Origin: DSOI01 sp041394885
GTDB lineage: Bacteria > Acidobacteriota > Terriglobia > Bryobacterales > Bryobacteraceae
Assembly (NCBI GenBank): GCA_041394885.1
Contig: JAWKHI010000005.1
Span: 216,267 to 280,266, forward strand
Direction: 5' to 3'
Length of the DNA: 64,000 nt
Within the stretch, counting starts at the first letter, position 1; the number at the start of each line of letters is the position of its first letter. The notes under the pieces are model-generated. The model worked only from the letters and a program-made list of their open reading frames with translations. It was not told the origin of the DNA and made no database searches. Shown one piece after another: positions 8,436-15,753 of the stretch. A program made the position numbers and the translations under genes.

Positions 8436-9409
8436 TTCTCGTCACCGGCGCCACCGGATTCCTCGGCAAACACCTCGTCGAGTTGCTGCTCGCCCGCGGC
8501 GACAACGTTCGCGTCCTTGCCCGCGGCGATGGCCCCTCGGGCGTCGAAACCCTCCGCGGCGATGTCACCGATCCCAACGATGTGAACCGCGCCGTCTCCG
8601 GTGTCCGCGCCATCTATCATCTCGCCGGTATCGTCTCCAGGGACCCCGCCGGCGAAGCGATCATGAGGCGCGTTCACGTGGAGGGCACACGCTTGATCTG
8701 CGAAGCGGCCCTCCGGTGCAATGTCGAGCGCGTCGTCGTTGCCAGTTCGTCCGGCACCATTGCCGTCAGTCCGGACCCTGTGGAATGGGACGAATCGGCC
8801 GGGTATAAGTCCGAAACAGTGGCGCGGTGGCCCTACTACGTCACCAAGATCGAGCAGGAAAAACTCGCCCTCGCCTTCGCCCGCGATCGCGGACTCCCGC
8901 TCGTCGTCATCAACCCCTCTCTGCTGCTCGGGCCCGGCGATGATCGCAACTCCTCCACCGGCGACGTGCGCCGCTTCCTGGAAGGGCAGGTGCTCTCGGT
9001 CCCCGTGGGTGGCTTGAGTATGGTGGACGTGCGCGATTGCGCTGCTGGCGCCGTGCTCGCCATGGAACGCGGACGGCCCGGCGAACGCTATCTGTTTGGC
9101 GCCGTCAACTGGACCATGACGCGTTTCCTGGCCGAACTGGCCGGTATCACCGGTGGTGCCGCACCGCGAATGAAGAGCCCGGCGTGGCTCGGGCTCCTCA
9201 CCGCGCCCATGCTCCGGTCCCTGATGCCCCTGCTCGGACGCAAATTCGATTTCGATGACGAAAGCATCCGCATGTCCGCGCTCTTCTGGTATCTCGATTC
9301 CGCCAAGGCACGCCGCGAATTGGGCTTCGTCACGCGCGATCCGCGCGAAACCCTCCGCGCCACCATCGACGATCTTCGCCGCCGGAGCCTGCCAGGGAGT
9401 ATCGCGTGA
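8432..9409 (+). CDS. NAD-dependent epimerase/dehydratase (extended SDR, HpnA/dihydroflavonol-reductase-like)
   Basis: Start at ATG 8432 (ATGA overlap with the HAD gene); the reading frame extends upstream but only as shadow code. 325 residues. Rossmann motif VTGATGFLGKHLVE at the N-terminus, IYHLAGIVS as the NAG-type strand, SSSGTIAVS and the catalytic YYVTKIEQE (Tyr/Lys). Similar enzymes reduce 2-alkyl-3-keto acids (OleD), act as hopanoid-associated HpnA, or reduce flavonoid-like ketones. In this operon a lipid ketone or ketoacyl intermediate is plausible; no substrate motif is decisive. The gene overlaps the next by GTGA. Confidence 0.8.
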   Translation: MILVTGATGFLGKHLVELLLARGDNVRVLARGDGPSGVETLRGDVTDPNDVNRAVSGVRAIYHLAGIVSRDPAGEAIMRRVHVEGTRLICEAALRCNVERVVVASSSGTIAVSPDPVEWDESAGYKSETVARWPYYVTKIEQEKLALAFARDRGLPLVVINPSLLLGPGDDRNSSTGDVRRFLEGQVLSVPVGGLSMVDVRDCAAGAVLAMERGRPGERYLFGAVNWTMTRFLAELAGITGGAAPRMKSPAWLGLLTAPMLRSLMPLLGRKFDFDDESIRMSALFWYLDSAKARRELGFVTRDPRETLRATIDDLRRRSLPGSIA

Positions 9410-10317
9410 AGACCGCCGCCATCGTGAATCCCTCCTCAGGCGGAGGCCGCGCTGGCCGGGACTGGGCTTCCATCGCCATGGGTCTCGGCCCTGATGTCGA
9501 GACCAGGTTCACCAAGGCCAGGGACGACGCCACCGCCATTGCCCGTGAGTTGCTCCTCGCCGGCTTTGACCGCGTAATCGCCGTCGGTGGTGACGGCACC
9601 GTCAACGAAGTCGTCAACGGATTTCTCGATGCCGATCGTCCTCTCCGCCCAGGCGCCGAACTGGCCCTCGTACCCATCGGGACCGGCGGCGATTTCCGGC
9701 GCAGTCTCGGTCTGGAAGGCGTCGACGACGCCGTGGCGCTGATTGCCTCCGGCGCGCTCGGGATCTCCACCGACGCCGGCCGCGCCGATTTTATCGATCA
9801 TCGCGGTGCGCAATCCACACGCTATTTCGCCAATCTCGTCAGTTTCGGTATGGGCGGAGAAGTCGCCGCCCGGGCTAAGAATTTTTTCCAGGCCTTCGGC
9901 GGCAAGGCCGCGTTCCTCTATTCCACCATTGAGGTGGCGCTCGCGTATCGCGCCAAGACCGTCCGTCTCGCCGTCGATGGCGAAGACGCTGGCGAGCATT
10001 CCATTCTCAATATCGCCATCGGCAACGGGCGCTTTCATGGCGGCGGGATGCATGTCTGCCCGCGTGCAATCCTCGATGACGGCGCTCTCGACGTCACCGT
10101 CATCGGCGCGCTCTCACTCGTTGAACTCGTCCGCGACATGCCCGTGCTCTACTCCGCCGACATCTACCGCCATCCCAAGACGCGCCAGTTTCGTGGCCGC
10201 ATCGTGCAGGCCGAGTCCCCCGAAACCGTCTCCATCGAAGTGGATGGCGAGCCGCTCGGCAAGCTCCCGCTCACACTCACCGCCCTCCCCGGAGTCTTAC
10301 GAATTCTGCGCCGCTAA
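9406..10317 (+). CDS. Diacylglycerol/sphingosine-kinase-like lipid kinase (YegS/DagK family)
   Basis: 303 residues beginning with GTG 9406 inside the previous stop (GTGA). The DAGK catalytic domain is clear: IVNPSSGGGRAGRDW, then VGGDGTVNEVVNG (ATP-binding GGDGT), then LVPIGTGGDF, and a C-terminal beta domain with IGNGRFHGGGM and VEVDGEP-like text (SIEVDGEPLG). It phosphorylates a lipid alcohol such as diacylglycerol, ceramide or an alkylglycerol. Last gene of the lipid operon. Its 3' end overlaps the convergent hydrolase gene by 21 bases, so there is no room for a terminator outside coding sequence. Confidence 0.85.
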   Translation: MKTAAIVNPSSGGGRAGRDWASIAMGLGPDVETRFTKARDDATAIARELLLAGFDRVIAVGGDGTVNEVVNGFLDADRPLRPGAELALVPIGTGGDFRRSLGLEGVDDAVALIASGALGISTDAGRADFIDHRGAQSTRYFANLVSFGMGGEVAARAKNFFQAFGGKAAFLYSTIEVALAYRAKTVRLAVDGEDAGEHSILNIAIGNGRFHGGGMHVCPRAILDDGALDVTVIGALSLVELVRDMPVLYSADIYRHPKTRQFRGRIVQAESPETVSIEVDGEPLGKLPLTLTALPGVLRILRR

Positions 10318-10938
10318 GAACGAAAGAAACGCCGCGCAGTAGCCCAGGTCGCGTCCGCGCCCCAAATCATGCCCCGCTTTATCGATCACGTAAAGTTGGT
10401 GCGGAGCCGGAATCAGCGCCAAGGCGGATTCCATCTCCTCGATCGTGCCGAATGGATCTTTCGTTCCGTGCACGAACATCGCTGGTCTTGCAATGTCGCC
10501 CAGATGCGCCGTGCGCAGCTTCGCCGGCTGTCCGGGGGGATGCAGCGGATACGACTGCAGTAGCAGCCCGTCGCAGGCGGCCGCATCTTCCGCGGCGAGC
10601 ATCGATGCTTGGCGTCCCCCGTAGGAATGGCCGCCCAAATAGACCGGTCCGGGGTATTCAACCCGTAGCTCCGACAGCGCCAGCCGCAGACCCTCCCTGT
10701 CCCGAACGGCCTCCGCCGGACGCGGCGGGCCCGATGGCCGCGCCTGCCGGTACGGCAGATTGTACCGCCGCACCACCAGTCCCAGCCGCGCCAATTCCGT
10801 CGCCGCCGCGATCAGGATCGGCGCGTTCGCATTCCCTCCCGCGCCGTGAGTGAGTAGCATCGCGCCAACGGGAGTAGCATCCGGAATATGCGTCAGCGGC
10901 AGGCCCCCCTCGCGGACTGGGGTATTGGAAATCGTCAT
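10297..10938 (-). CDS. Alpha/beta hydrolase of the KANL3/Tex30 type
   Basis: Start placed at ATG 10938, preceded by GGAG eight bases upstream; an ATG at 10986 has no such signal. 213 residues, no signal peptide. LLTHGAGGNANAP gives the oxyanion region, GGHSYGGRQ the nucleophile elbow (Ser), FVHGTKDPFGTIEE the acid strand, and KAGHDLGR the His. This is the small cytosolic family annotated as KANL3/Tex30 alpha/beta hydrolase-like; its substrates are mostly unknown. It is transcribed towards the lipid operon and overlaps its last gene by 21 bases tail to tail. Confidence 0.8.
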   Translation of the reverse strand: MTISNTPVREGGLPLTHIPDATPVGAMLLTHGAGGNANAPILIAAATELARLGLVVRRYNLPYRQARPSGPPRPAEAVRDREGLRLALSELRVEYPGPVYLGGHSYGGRQASMLAAEDAAACDGLLLQSYPLHPPGQPAKLRTAHLGDIARPAMFVHGTKDPFGTIEEMESALALIPAPHQLYVIDKAGHDLGRGRDLGYCAAFLSFLAAQNS

Positions 10939-11003
10939 CCTGTTTGCTCCTTCGAACGAGTGAGAAAATGCGCCGGGGAAGCCCACTTGGTTGATATCGA
11001 GAC

Positions 11004-11579
11004 ATGGGCATCTGTATCAACTTCGAAGGGCGGCTGGATGCGCCGGACCAGATGGGCGCGTTCGTCGCCTACCTGCGCGAAGAAGCGCGCCGCCTGGGCT
11101 GGCGTCCCGAAACCGTGAGGATGGCCATCTCCGGTGTCACCCCGCTCGAATCCGGGGAACTCCGGCTCATCGAGGAACTCGTCCGCGGAGTCGTGATGTT
11201 TCCTCCGGGAACTGAGTCGCTCTCTCTCCAGTGTGACCGCTCCGGCAGGCTCGTCCACTACCTCGAAATACCCCCGGACCTGCTCGATTCCTCCGCCCCC
11301 TCCTCCGAACGCTATTTCCTCGAGATGCCCAATTGGGTCAAAACCACTGGCGCCGTCGAATCTCACATCGCCATTGTAGACCTGTTGCGCCGCGTCAAAA
11401 CCAACTTCGTTCACAACCTCGCCGTTGATGACGACACCGGCTATTGGGAGTCCTCGGACCTCACGGACCTGCGCTTCTCCCACCACATGATGAGCTCCGC
11501 CATCGCCGCCATGAAAGGGCCCGAACCCCTGCGGTTGGCCATCGCCGCCGGCGCGAAGATCGGCCGCCTCGTTCAATAG
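11004..11579 (+). CDS. Protein of unknown function
   Basis: 191 residues, no signal peptide and no motif I recognise. It is mixed alpha/beta, moderately acidic, with one segment rich in aromatic and charged residues (HNLAVDDDTGYWESS) and a basic C-terminus. Its reading frame has normal GC-rich codon use for this genome and a clear ATG, divergent from the hydrolase at 10938 across a 65 bp gap. The segment GWRPETVRMAISGVTPLESGE is the most distinctive part and could help a search. A cytosolic role is likely. No function assigned. Confidence 0.6.
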   Translation: MGICINFEGRLDAPDQMGAFVAYLREEARRLGWRPETVRMAISGVTPLESGELRLIEELVRGVVMFPPGTESLSLQCDRSGRLVHYLEIPPDLLDSSAPSSERYFLEMPNWVKTTGAVESHIAIVDLLRRVKTNFVHNLAVDDDTGYWESSDLTDLRFSHHMMSSAIAAMKGPEPLRLAIAAGAKIGRLVQ

Positions 11580-11714
11580 TCGATGGCCCGGCAACTCCTG
11601 TCGAACTCGGCGAACGTTTCCAGTCCTTTGTTTCCTCACTTCACACCGCTGTCGGCGGGCGTCACAGCCGGCGGACGCGGTGCGTCATCGCGATAATACC
11701 GGTAACTGGTGCGG

Positions 11715-11867
11715 ATGCCGAGAATGATTCGGGAATTGATTGCTGAATTGGAGAAGCACGGCTTTGTCGATCGAGGCGGCAACGGTAGCCATCGCAATTT
11801 CACGCATCCACGAGTCGCTCGCCCGGTCACGATCTCCGGAGATGACGGCGATGACGCCAAGAAGTAG
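11715..11867 (+). pseudogene. hicA: HicA-type toxin, truncated
   Basis: Fifty codons reading MPRMIRELIAELEKHGF, then RGGNGSHRNFTHP, then VTISGDDGDDAKK and a TAG stop at 11865. HicA toxins are small double-stranded-RNA-binding-fold RNases with a catalytic His in GSHR; that His is present here. In this HicA subtype the text GDDAK is normally followed by a Tyr-Gln helix of some 15-20 residues, which is missing. A HicB-like frame begins 15 bases later. The gene is therefore probably inactive, or at least shortened. It is too short to appear as a normal gene prediction. Confidence 0.6.
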
Positions 11868-11881
11868 AAAGCGCCCGCCAT

Positions 11882-12100
11882 GTGAAGGTTGTCGAGTGGT
11901 CCGGCGAGGACCAGGGTTTCGTTGGAAGTTGCCCGGGATTGCTGTATGGCGGTTGCCACGGCGACCACGAGTTGGCCGTTTTCGAACAGTTGTGCGCGGC
12001 CGTCGACGAAGCCATTGATCTCTACAAGCGGGATGGCAAGCCGCTGCCTCCTCCCACCAGCGGACGGGACTACGCCACCAAAATGCTGAGCTTGGCGTAG
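11882..12100 (+). pseudogene. hicB: HicB-type antitoxin, N-terminal domain only
   Basis: 72 residues from GTG 11882: KVVEWSGEDQGFVGSCPGL, then GGCHGD, then LYKRDGKPLPPPTSGRDYA. This matches the HicB N-terminal (RNase-H-like) antitoxin domain, with the typical VEWS, CPGL, GD and PLPPPT stations. Members normally have about 105-110 residues, ending in a ribbon-helix-helix DNA-binding domain; here the frame stops right after the linker. It follows the truncated hicA in the usual hicA-hicB order. The pair looks like a decayed toxin-antitoxin locus; it is also possible that the short HicB still binds HicA. Confidence 0.6.
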
Positions 12101-12178
12101 GTCCACCAGTTGGCTTCCGGCCAACTGGTTGTTCCGGATACTCGCCAAAGCAAAAGCCCGCCCCACCGCAAGCCCACC

Positions 12179-14116
12179 TTAGGACCCCTCCTCCACCTCC
12201 GCCGTCACCGTCTCCCATTCCCCCGTCAACGCATCGATCCGCCGTCGCGCTTCCTCGATCGCCGTCGCCAGCCGCTGCGATTCCTCCGCGCTCACATACA
12301 CCGCCAGTTCCCGCTCCTTGCTCGCGATCCCCGATTCCAGCTTCCCGATCTCGTCCTCGAGCGACTTCTGGCGCTCCTGCAGCTTTTTCAGCTTGAGCGG
12401 ATTCACCCGCGCCTTCTTGTCGTTCGGCGTTCCATCCCGGTTGGGTACGTCGGCCAGCGTCGGTGCTGCCGGCGCGGCTCCGTTCCCCGCCAGATCCAGC
12501 GACAGGGGCCGCCCGCTCAACCGCCACAAATAGTCTTCGTAGTTGCCCGGGTAAACCCGCACTTCCCCATCGGCCACCTCGAACACACGCGTCGCCAGCC
12601 GATCCAGAAAGTACCGGTCGTGCGACACGAACACCACCGTCCCCGTGTATTCCTGTAGCGCCTCCAGCAGCACGTCTTTCGCCCGCATGTCCAGGTGGTT
12701 GGTCGGCTCGTCCAGCAGCAGGAAGTTCGCCGGCTGCAGCAGCAGCCGCGCCAGCGCGTACCGGTTGCGCTCCCCGCCCGATAGTACGCCCATCTTCTTG
12801 TGGACGTCGTCCTCGGAAAACAGAAAGCACCCCAGCAGGTTCCGCAGCTCCGTCACCGTGCGATTGTTGGCCACCGAAGAGATATCGTCGATCAGCGATG
12901 CGGTTGGGTCCAACTCCTTGTATTGATCCTGCGCGAAGTATTCCAGAATCACGTTGTGCCCAAGCGTGTACTGCCCTGCCGTCACCGGCTCCACGCCCGC
13001 CAGCAGCTTGATCAGCGTCGATTTCCCCGCGCCGTTGTGGCCCACCAGCGAAATCTTGTCCCCCCGCTCGATGCTGAACTCCGCGCCGGAAAATACGTTC
13101 TTTGCCCCGTAGCTCTTCGCCACTCCGCGGAACTCCGCCACCACACGGCCGCTTTGTTTGGGTGACGGGAACGAAAAGTGGATCGTCTTCTCCTCCGGCG
13201 GTGGCGCCTCGGCGCGCTCCATGCGCTCCAGTTCCTTGATCCGGCTCTGCACTTGTTTCGCCTTTGTCGCCTGATACCGGAACCGGCTGATGAACGCCTC
13301 CAGTTGCTCGATCTTCCCCTGCTGGTTGATGTACGCCGCCGTGATCTGTGCAATGCGGTCCGTTTTCTGCTGCAGGTACTTCTCGTAGTTTCCCGGGTAG
13401 AAGTGGACCCGCCGGTTCCAGATCTCGATGATCTTGTTCACCGTCACGTCCAGAAAGTAGCGGTCATGCGAGATCAGGATGAACGCATGCGGATACTCGA
13501 GCAGGTACTCTTCCAGCCAGTTGCGTGCCTCCAGATCCAGGTGGTTGGTCGGCTCGTCCATTAACAGCAGATCCGGCTGCTCCAACAGCAGCTTCGCCAG
13601 CGCGATCCGCATCTGCCACCCGCCTGAAAATTCCTGCGTCGGCCGATGCCAATCGTCGGCCGGAAATTGCAGGCCCGCCAGCACCGTCCCCACCTTCGCC
13701 TCGAGCGAGTATCCATCGTGCGTCGCGAAATGGCTCTGCAGATGGTGGAACCGGTCCGCGATGTCGTCGTACTCGCGCGACTGCGGATCGATCTCGCCCA
13801 TCTTGTGCGCCAGATCCTCCATCTCGCGCTCCATGTCCCGCAGCTTGTCGAACACCGACAGGCACTCCTGAAACACTGTCCGCCCGCTGAGTTGCAGCCC
13901 CTCCTGCGGCAGGTAGCCGACGGAGATCCCCTTCGCCCTGTTCACAACTCCCGACTCCAGCGTTTCGATCCCCGCCAGAATCTTCAGGAGCGTGGATTTG
14001 CCCGTGCCGTTGCCGCCCACGATGCCCACGTGGTCCTGCGGCGTGATCAGCCAGTCCAGGCCTTCGAACAAAGTCTTTGTGGCGAAAAACTTCCCGCCGT
14101 TTGCGATTTGAATCAT
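12179..14116 (-). CDS. ABC-F family ATP-binding protein
   Basis: 645 residues with two nucleotide-binding domains and no membrane segment. Domain 1: GGNGTGKSTLLK Walker A, FSGGWQMRIALAKLLL signature, DEPTNHLD Walker B. Domain 2: GHNGAGKSTLIK, LSGGERNRYALARLLL, DEPTNHLD. Between them is the long charged linker typical of ABC-F (P-site tRNA interaction motif) rich in Arg/Lys/Gln; the C-terminal 80 residues form a predicted coiled coil (KLKKLQERQKSLEDEI). ABC-F proteins act on ribosomes, in translation regulation or antibiotic protection; this architecture is closest to the YheS/Uup-like housekeeping groups. It follows the aminoacylase gene by only 3 bases, so it may share that transcript. Confidence 0.88.
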   Translation of the reverse strand: MIQIANGGKFFATKTLFEGLDWLITPQDHVGIVGGNGTGKSTLLKILAGIETLESGVVNRAKGISVGYLPQEGLQLSGRTVFQECLSVFDKLRDMEREMEDLAHKMGEIDPQSREYDDIADRFHHLQSHFATHDGYSLEAKVGTVLAGLQFPADDWHRPTQEFSGGWQMRIALAKLLLEQPDLLLMDEPTNHLDLEARNWLEEYLLEYPHAFILISHDRYFLDVTVNKIIEIWNRRVHFYPGNYEKYLQQKTDRIAQITAAYINQQGKIEQLEAFISRFRYQATKAKQVQSRIKELERMERAEAPPPEEKTIHFSFPSPKQSGRVVAEFRGVAKSYGAKNVFSGAEFSIERGDKISLVGHNGAGKSTLIKLLAGVEPVTAGQYTLGHNVILEYFAQDQYKELDPTASLIDDISSVANNRTVTELRNLLGCFLFSEDDVHKKMGVLSGGERNRYALARLLLQPANFLLLDEPTNHLDMRAKDVLLEALQEYTGTVVFVSHDRYFLDRLATRVFEVADGEVRVYPGNYEDYLWRLSGRPLSLDLAGNGAAPAAPTLADVPNRDGTPNDKKARVNPLKLKKLQERQKSLEDEIGKLESGIASKERELAVYVSAEESQRLATAIEEARRRIDALTGEWETVTAEVEEGS

Positions 14117-14119
14117 GGA

Positions 14120-15721
14120 TTATTGATTGCCGCTCCGGCTTCCCTGGCGAATCGCCCGGCCCCCGGACGCCCCCGTCCACTCGCCGTCCTGTATGGCTAA
14201 TACCCCGTTCACGATCACCGTGTCGAATCCCTCCGTGTATTGGTGCGGCTGCTGATAGCTCGCTTTGTCCTGGATCCGCGCCGGGTCAAATACCACCACG
14301 TCAGCCGCGTAGCCCACCCGCAGCAGCCCCCGGTCGGTCAGCCGAAACGTGCGCGCCGGCAGCGACGTCATCCGTCGCACCGCATCTTCGAGCGTCAGTG
14401 TCCCCCGGTTGCGCACGAACTCCGCCAGTACCCGCGCGTTGGTTCCGTAGCTGCGCGGATGCGGCATCCCTACCCCGAACTCCCGCACCCCGCCGTCGCT
14501 CGCTACCGCTGTGTTGGGATAGCGCATGATCCGTTCCACGTCCTCCATCGACATCGAGTGATACACCATGCTCGGCATCGCCACTTCGATCAATTCCAAA
14601 ATCGTCTCGATCTCGTTTTCCACCGATTTCGCCCGCCCGCGCGCGGCGTTGATTTCCGAAATCGTCTTTCCCTCGATGGACCGGTCCTTTTCAAAACCCG
14701 CCACCGTCGCGTACGAGTAGTCCGGCTGCCCGCGCTCCGCCAGTGACTCCGCCATCTCCCTGCGAATCCGCGCCCGCGTTTCCGGTGTCCGCAAACGCTC
14801 CAGGATCGCGTCCCGCCCATCGGCCAGCGCCCAGTTGGGCAGCGTGATCCCGAGGTTGGTTGACGAATGATCGTACGGATACTGGTCCACCACCACGTCC
14901 ACACCCAGTCGCCTGTATTTCTCCACCAGCGCCAGCGATTCCGAGCTCGATCCCCACAGCCGCCGGTTGTCGATCTTGAAGTGCGAGATCTGCACCGGCA
15001 TGTTGTTCGCCCGTCCCACCTCCACCGCCTCGTCGATCGCCTGACGGATACTCGACCCCTCGTCCCGCATATGGCTCGCATACACCCCGCCATGCGCCGC
15101 CGCCGCGTTGGCCAGCGCCACCACCTCCGCCGTGTCCGAATACGCGCCCGGAATGTAGATCAGCCCGGTTGAAAATCCCGTCGCCCCCTCCCGCATGGCC
15201 TCATCCACCAGAGCCCGCATCGCCGTGATCTCTTCCGGCGTCGCCTTGCGGTTCACCCGGCCCATCACTTCGTTGCGTACCGAGTTGTGCCCGATCAGCG
15301 TCGCCACGTTGATGCCCAGCCCCGCCGCTTCCAACTCATCGAACCACTCGCCGACTTTTACCTTTGACCCGCCGCAGTTGCCCGTCACCACCGTCGTCAC
15401 GCCGTCGCGAAGAAAATTGTCCCCCCGCGGAACCTTCTCCACCGCGCCCTCGATGTGCGTGTGCACGTCGATGAATCCAGGCGCCGCGATCCGCCCTCCC
15501 GCATCGATGGTTCGCGCCGCTGTCCCGTCCACTTTGCCGATCGCCTTGACCCGCCCGCCCGCGATCCCGATATCGGCTCGATACCACGGATTCCCCGTCC
15601 CATCCACCACCCGCGCGTTACGGATCACGATGTCGAAATCGGCCGCTGGCATCGCCATCGCGATAAGCCCAATAGCCGCTACAGCGGACACACGGCGATT
15701 TCGTCCAGCGAAACGAGTCAT
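14120..15721 (-). CDS. Exported N-acyl-D-amino-acid deacylase family amidohydrolase
   Basis: 533 residues with a signal sequence (about 1-27). The amidohydrolase fold starts with VIRNARVVDGTG; the metal-binding HTH is in PGFIDVHTHIEG, further ligands sit in VTGNCGG (Cys), MRDEGSSI and QISHFKI, and the late Asp in ASDGGVREFG. These are stations of D-aminoacylase / N-acyl-D-glutamate deacylase. The enzyme removes acyl groups from D-amino acids, for instance from cell-wall fragments or D-peptides, here outside the cytoplasm. It sits between a beta-lactamase-fold hydrolase and the ABC-F gene, in a same-strand run from 22092. The Cys in the NCGG motif is retained. Confidence 0.85.
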   Translation of the reverse strand: MTRFAGRNRRVSAVAAIGLIAMAMPAADFDIVIRNARVVDGTGNPWYRADIGIAGGRVKAIGKVDGTAARTIDAGGRIAAPGFIDVHTHIEGAVEKVPRGDNFLRDGVTTVVTGNCGGSKVKVGEWFDELEAAGLGINVATLIGHNSVRNEVMGRVNRKATPEEITAMRALVDEAMREGATGFSTGLIYIPGAYSDTAEVVALANAAAAHGGVYASHMRDEGSSIRQAIDEAVEVGRANNMPVQISHFKIDNRRLWGSSSESLALVEKYRRLGVDVVVDQYPYDHSSTNLGITLPNWALADGRDAILERLRTPETRARIRREMAESLAERGQPDYSYATVAGFEKDRSIEGKTISEINAARGRAKSVENEIETILELIEVAMPSMVYHSMSMEDVERIMRYPNTAVASDGGVREFGVGMPHPRSYGTNARVLAEFVRNRGTLTLEDAVRRMTSLPARTFRLTDRGLLRVGYAADVVVFDPARIQDKASYQQPHQYTEGFDTVIVNGVLAIQDGEWTGASGGRAIRQGSRSGNQ

Positions 15722-15753
15722 TTTTCTATTGTCGTGGGTTTCCGCGCGCCTTG

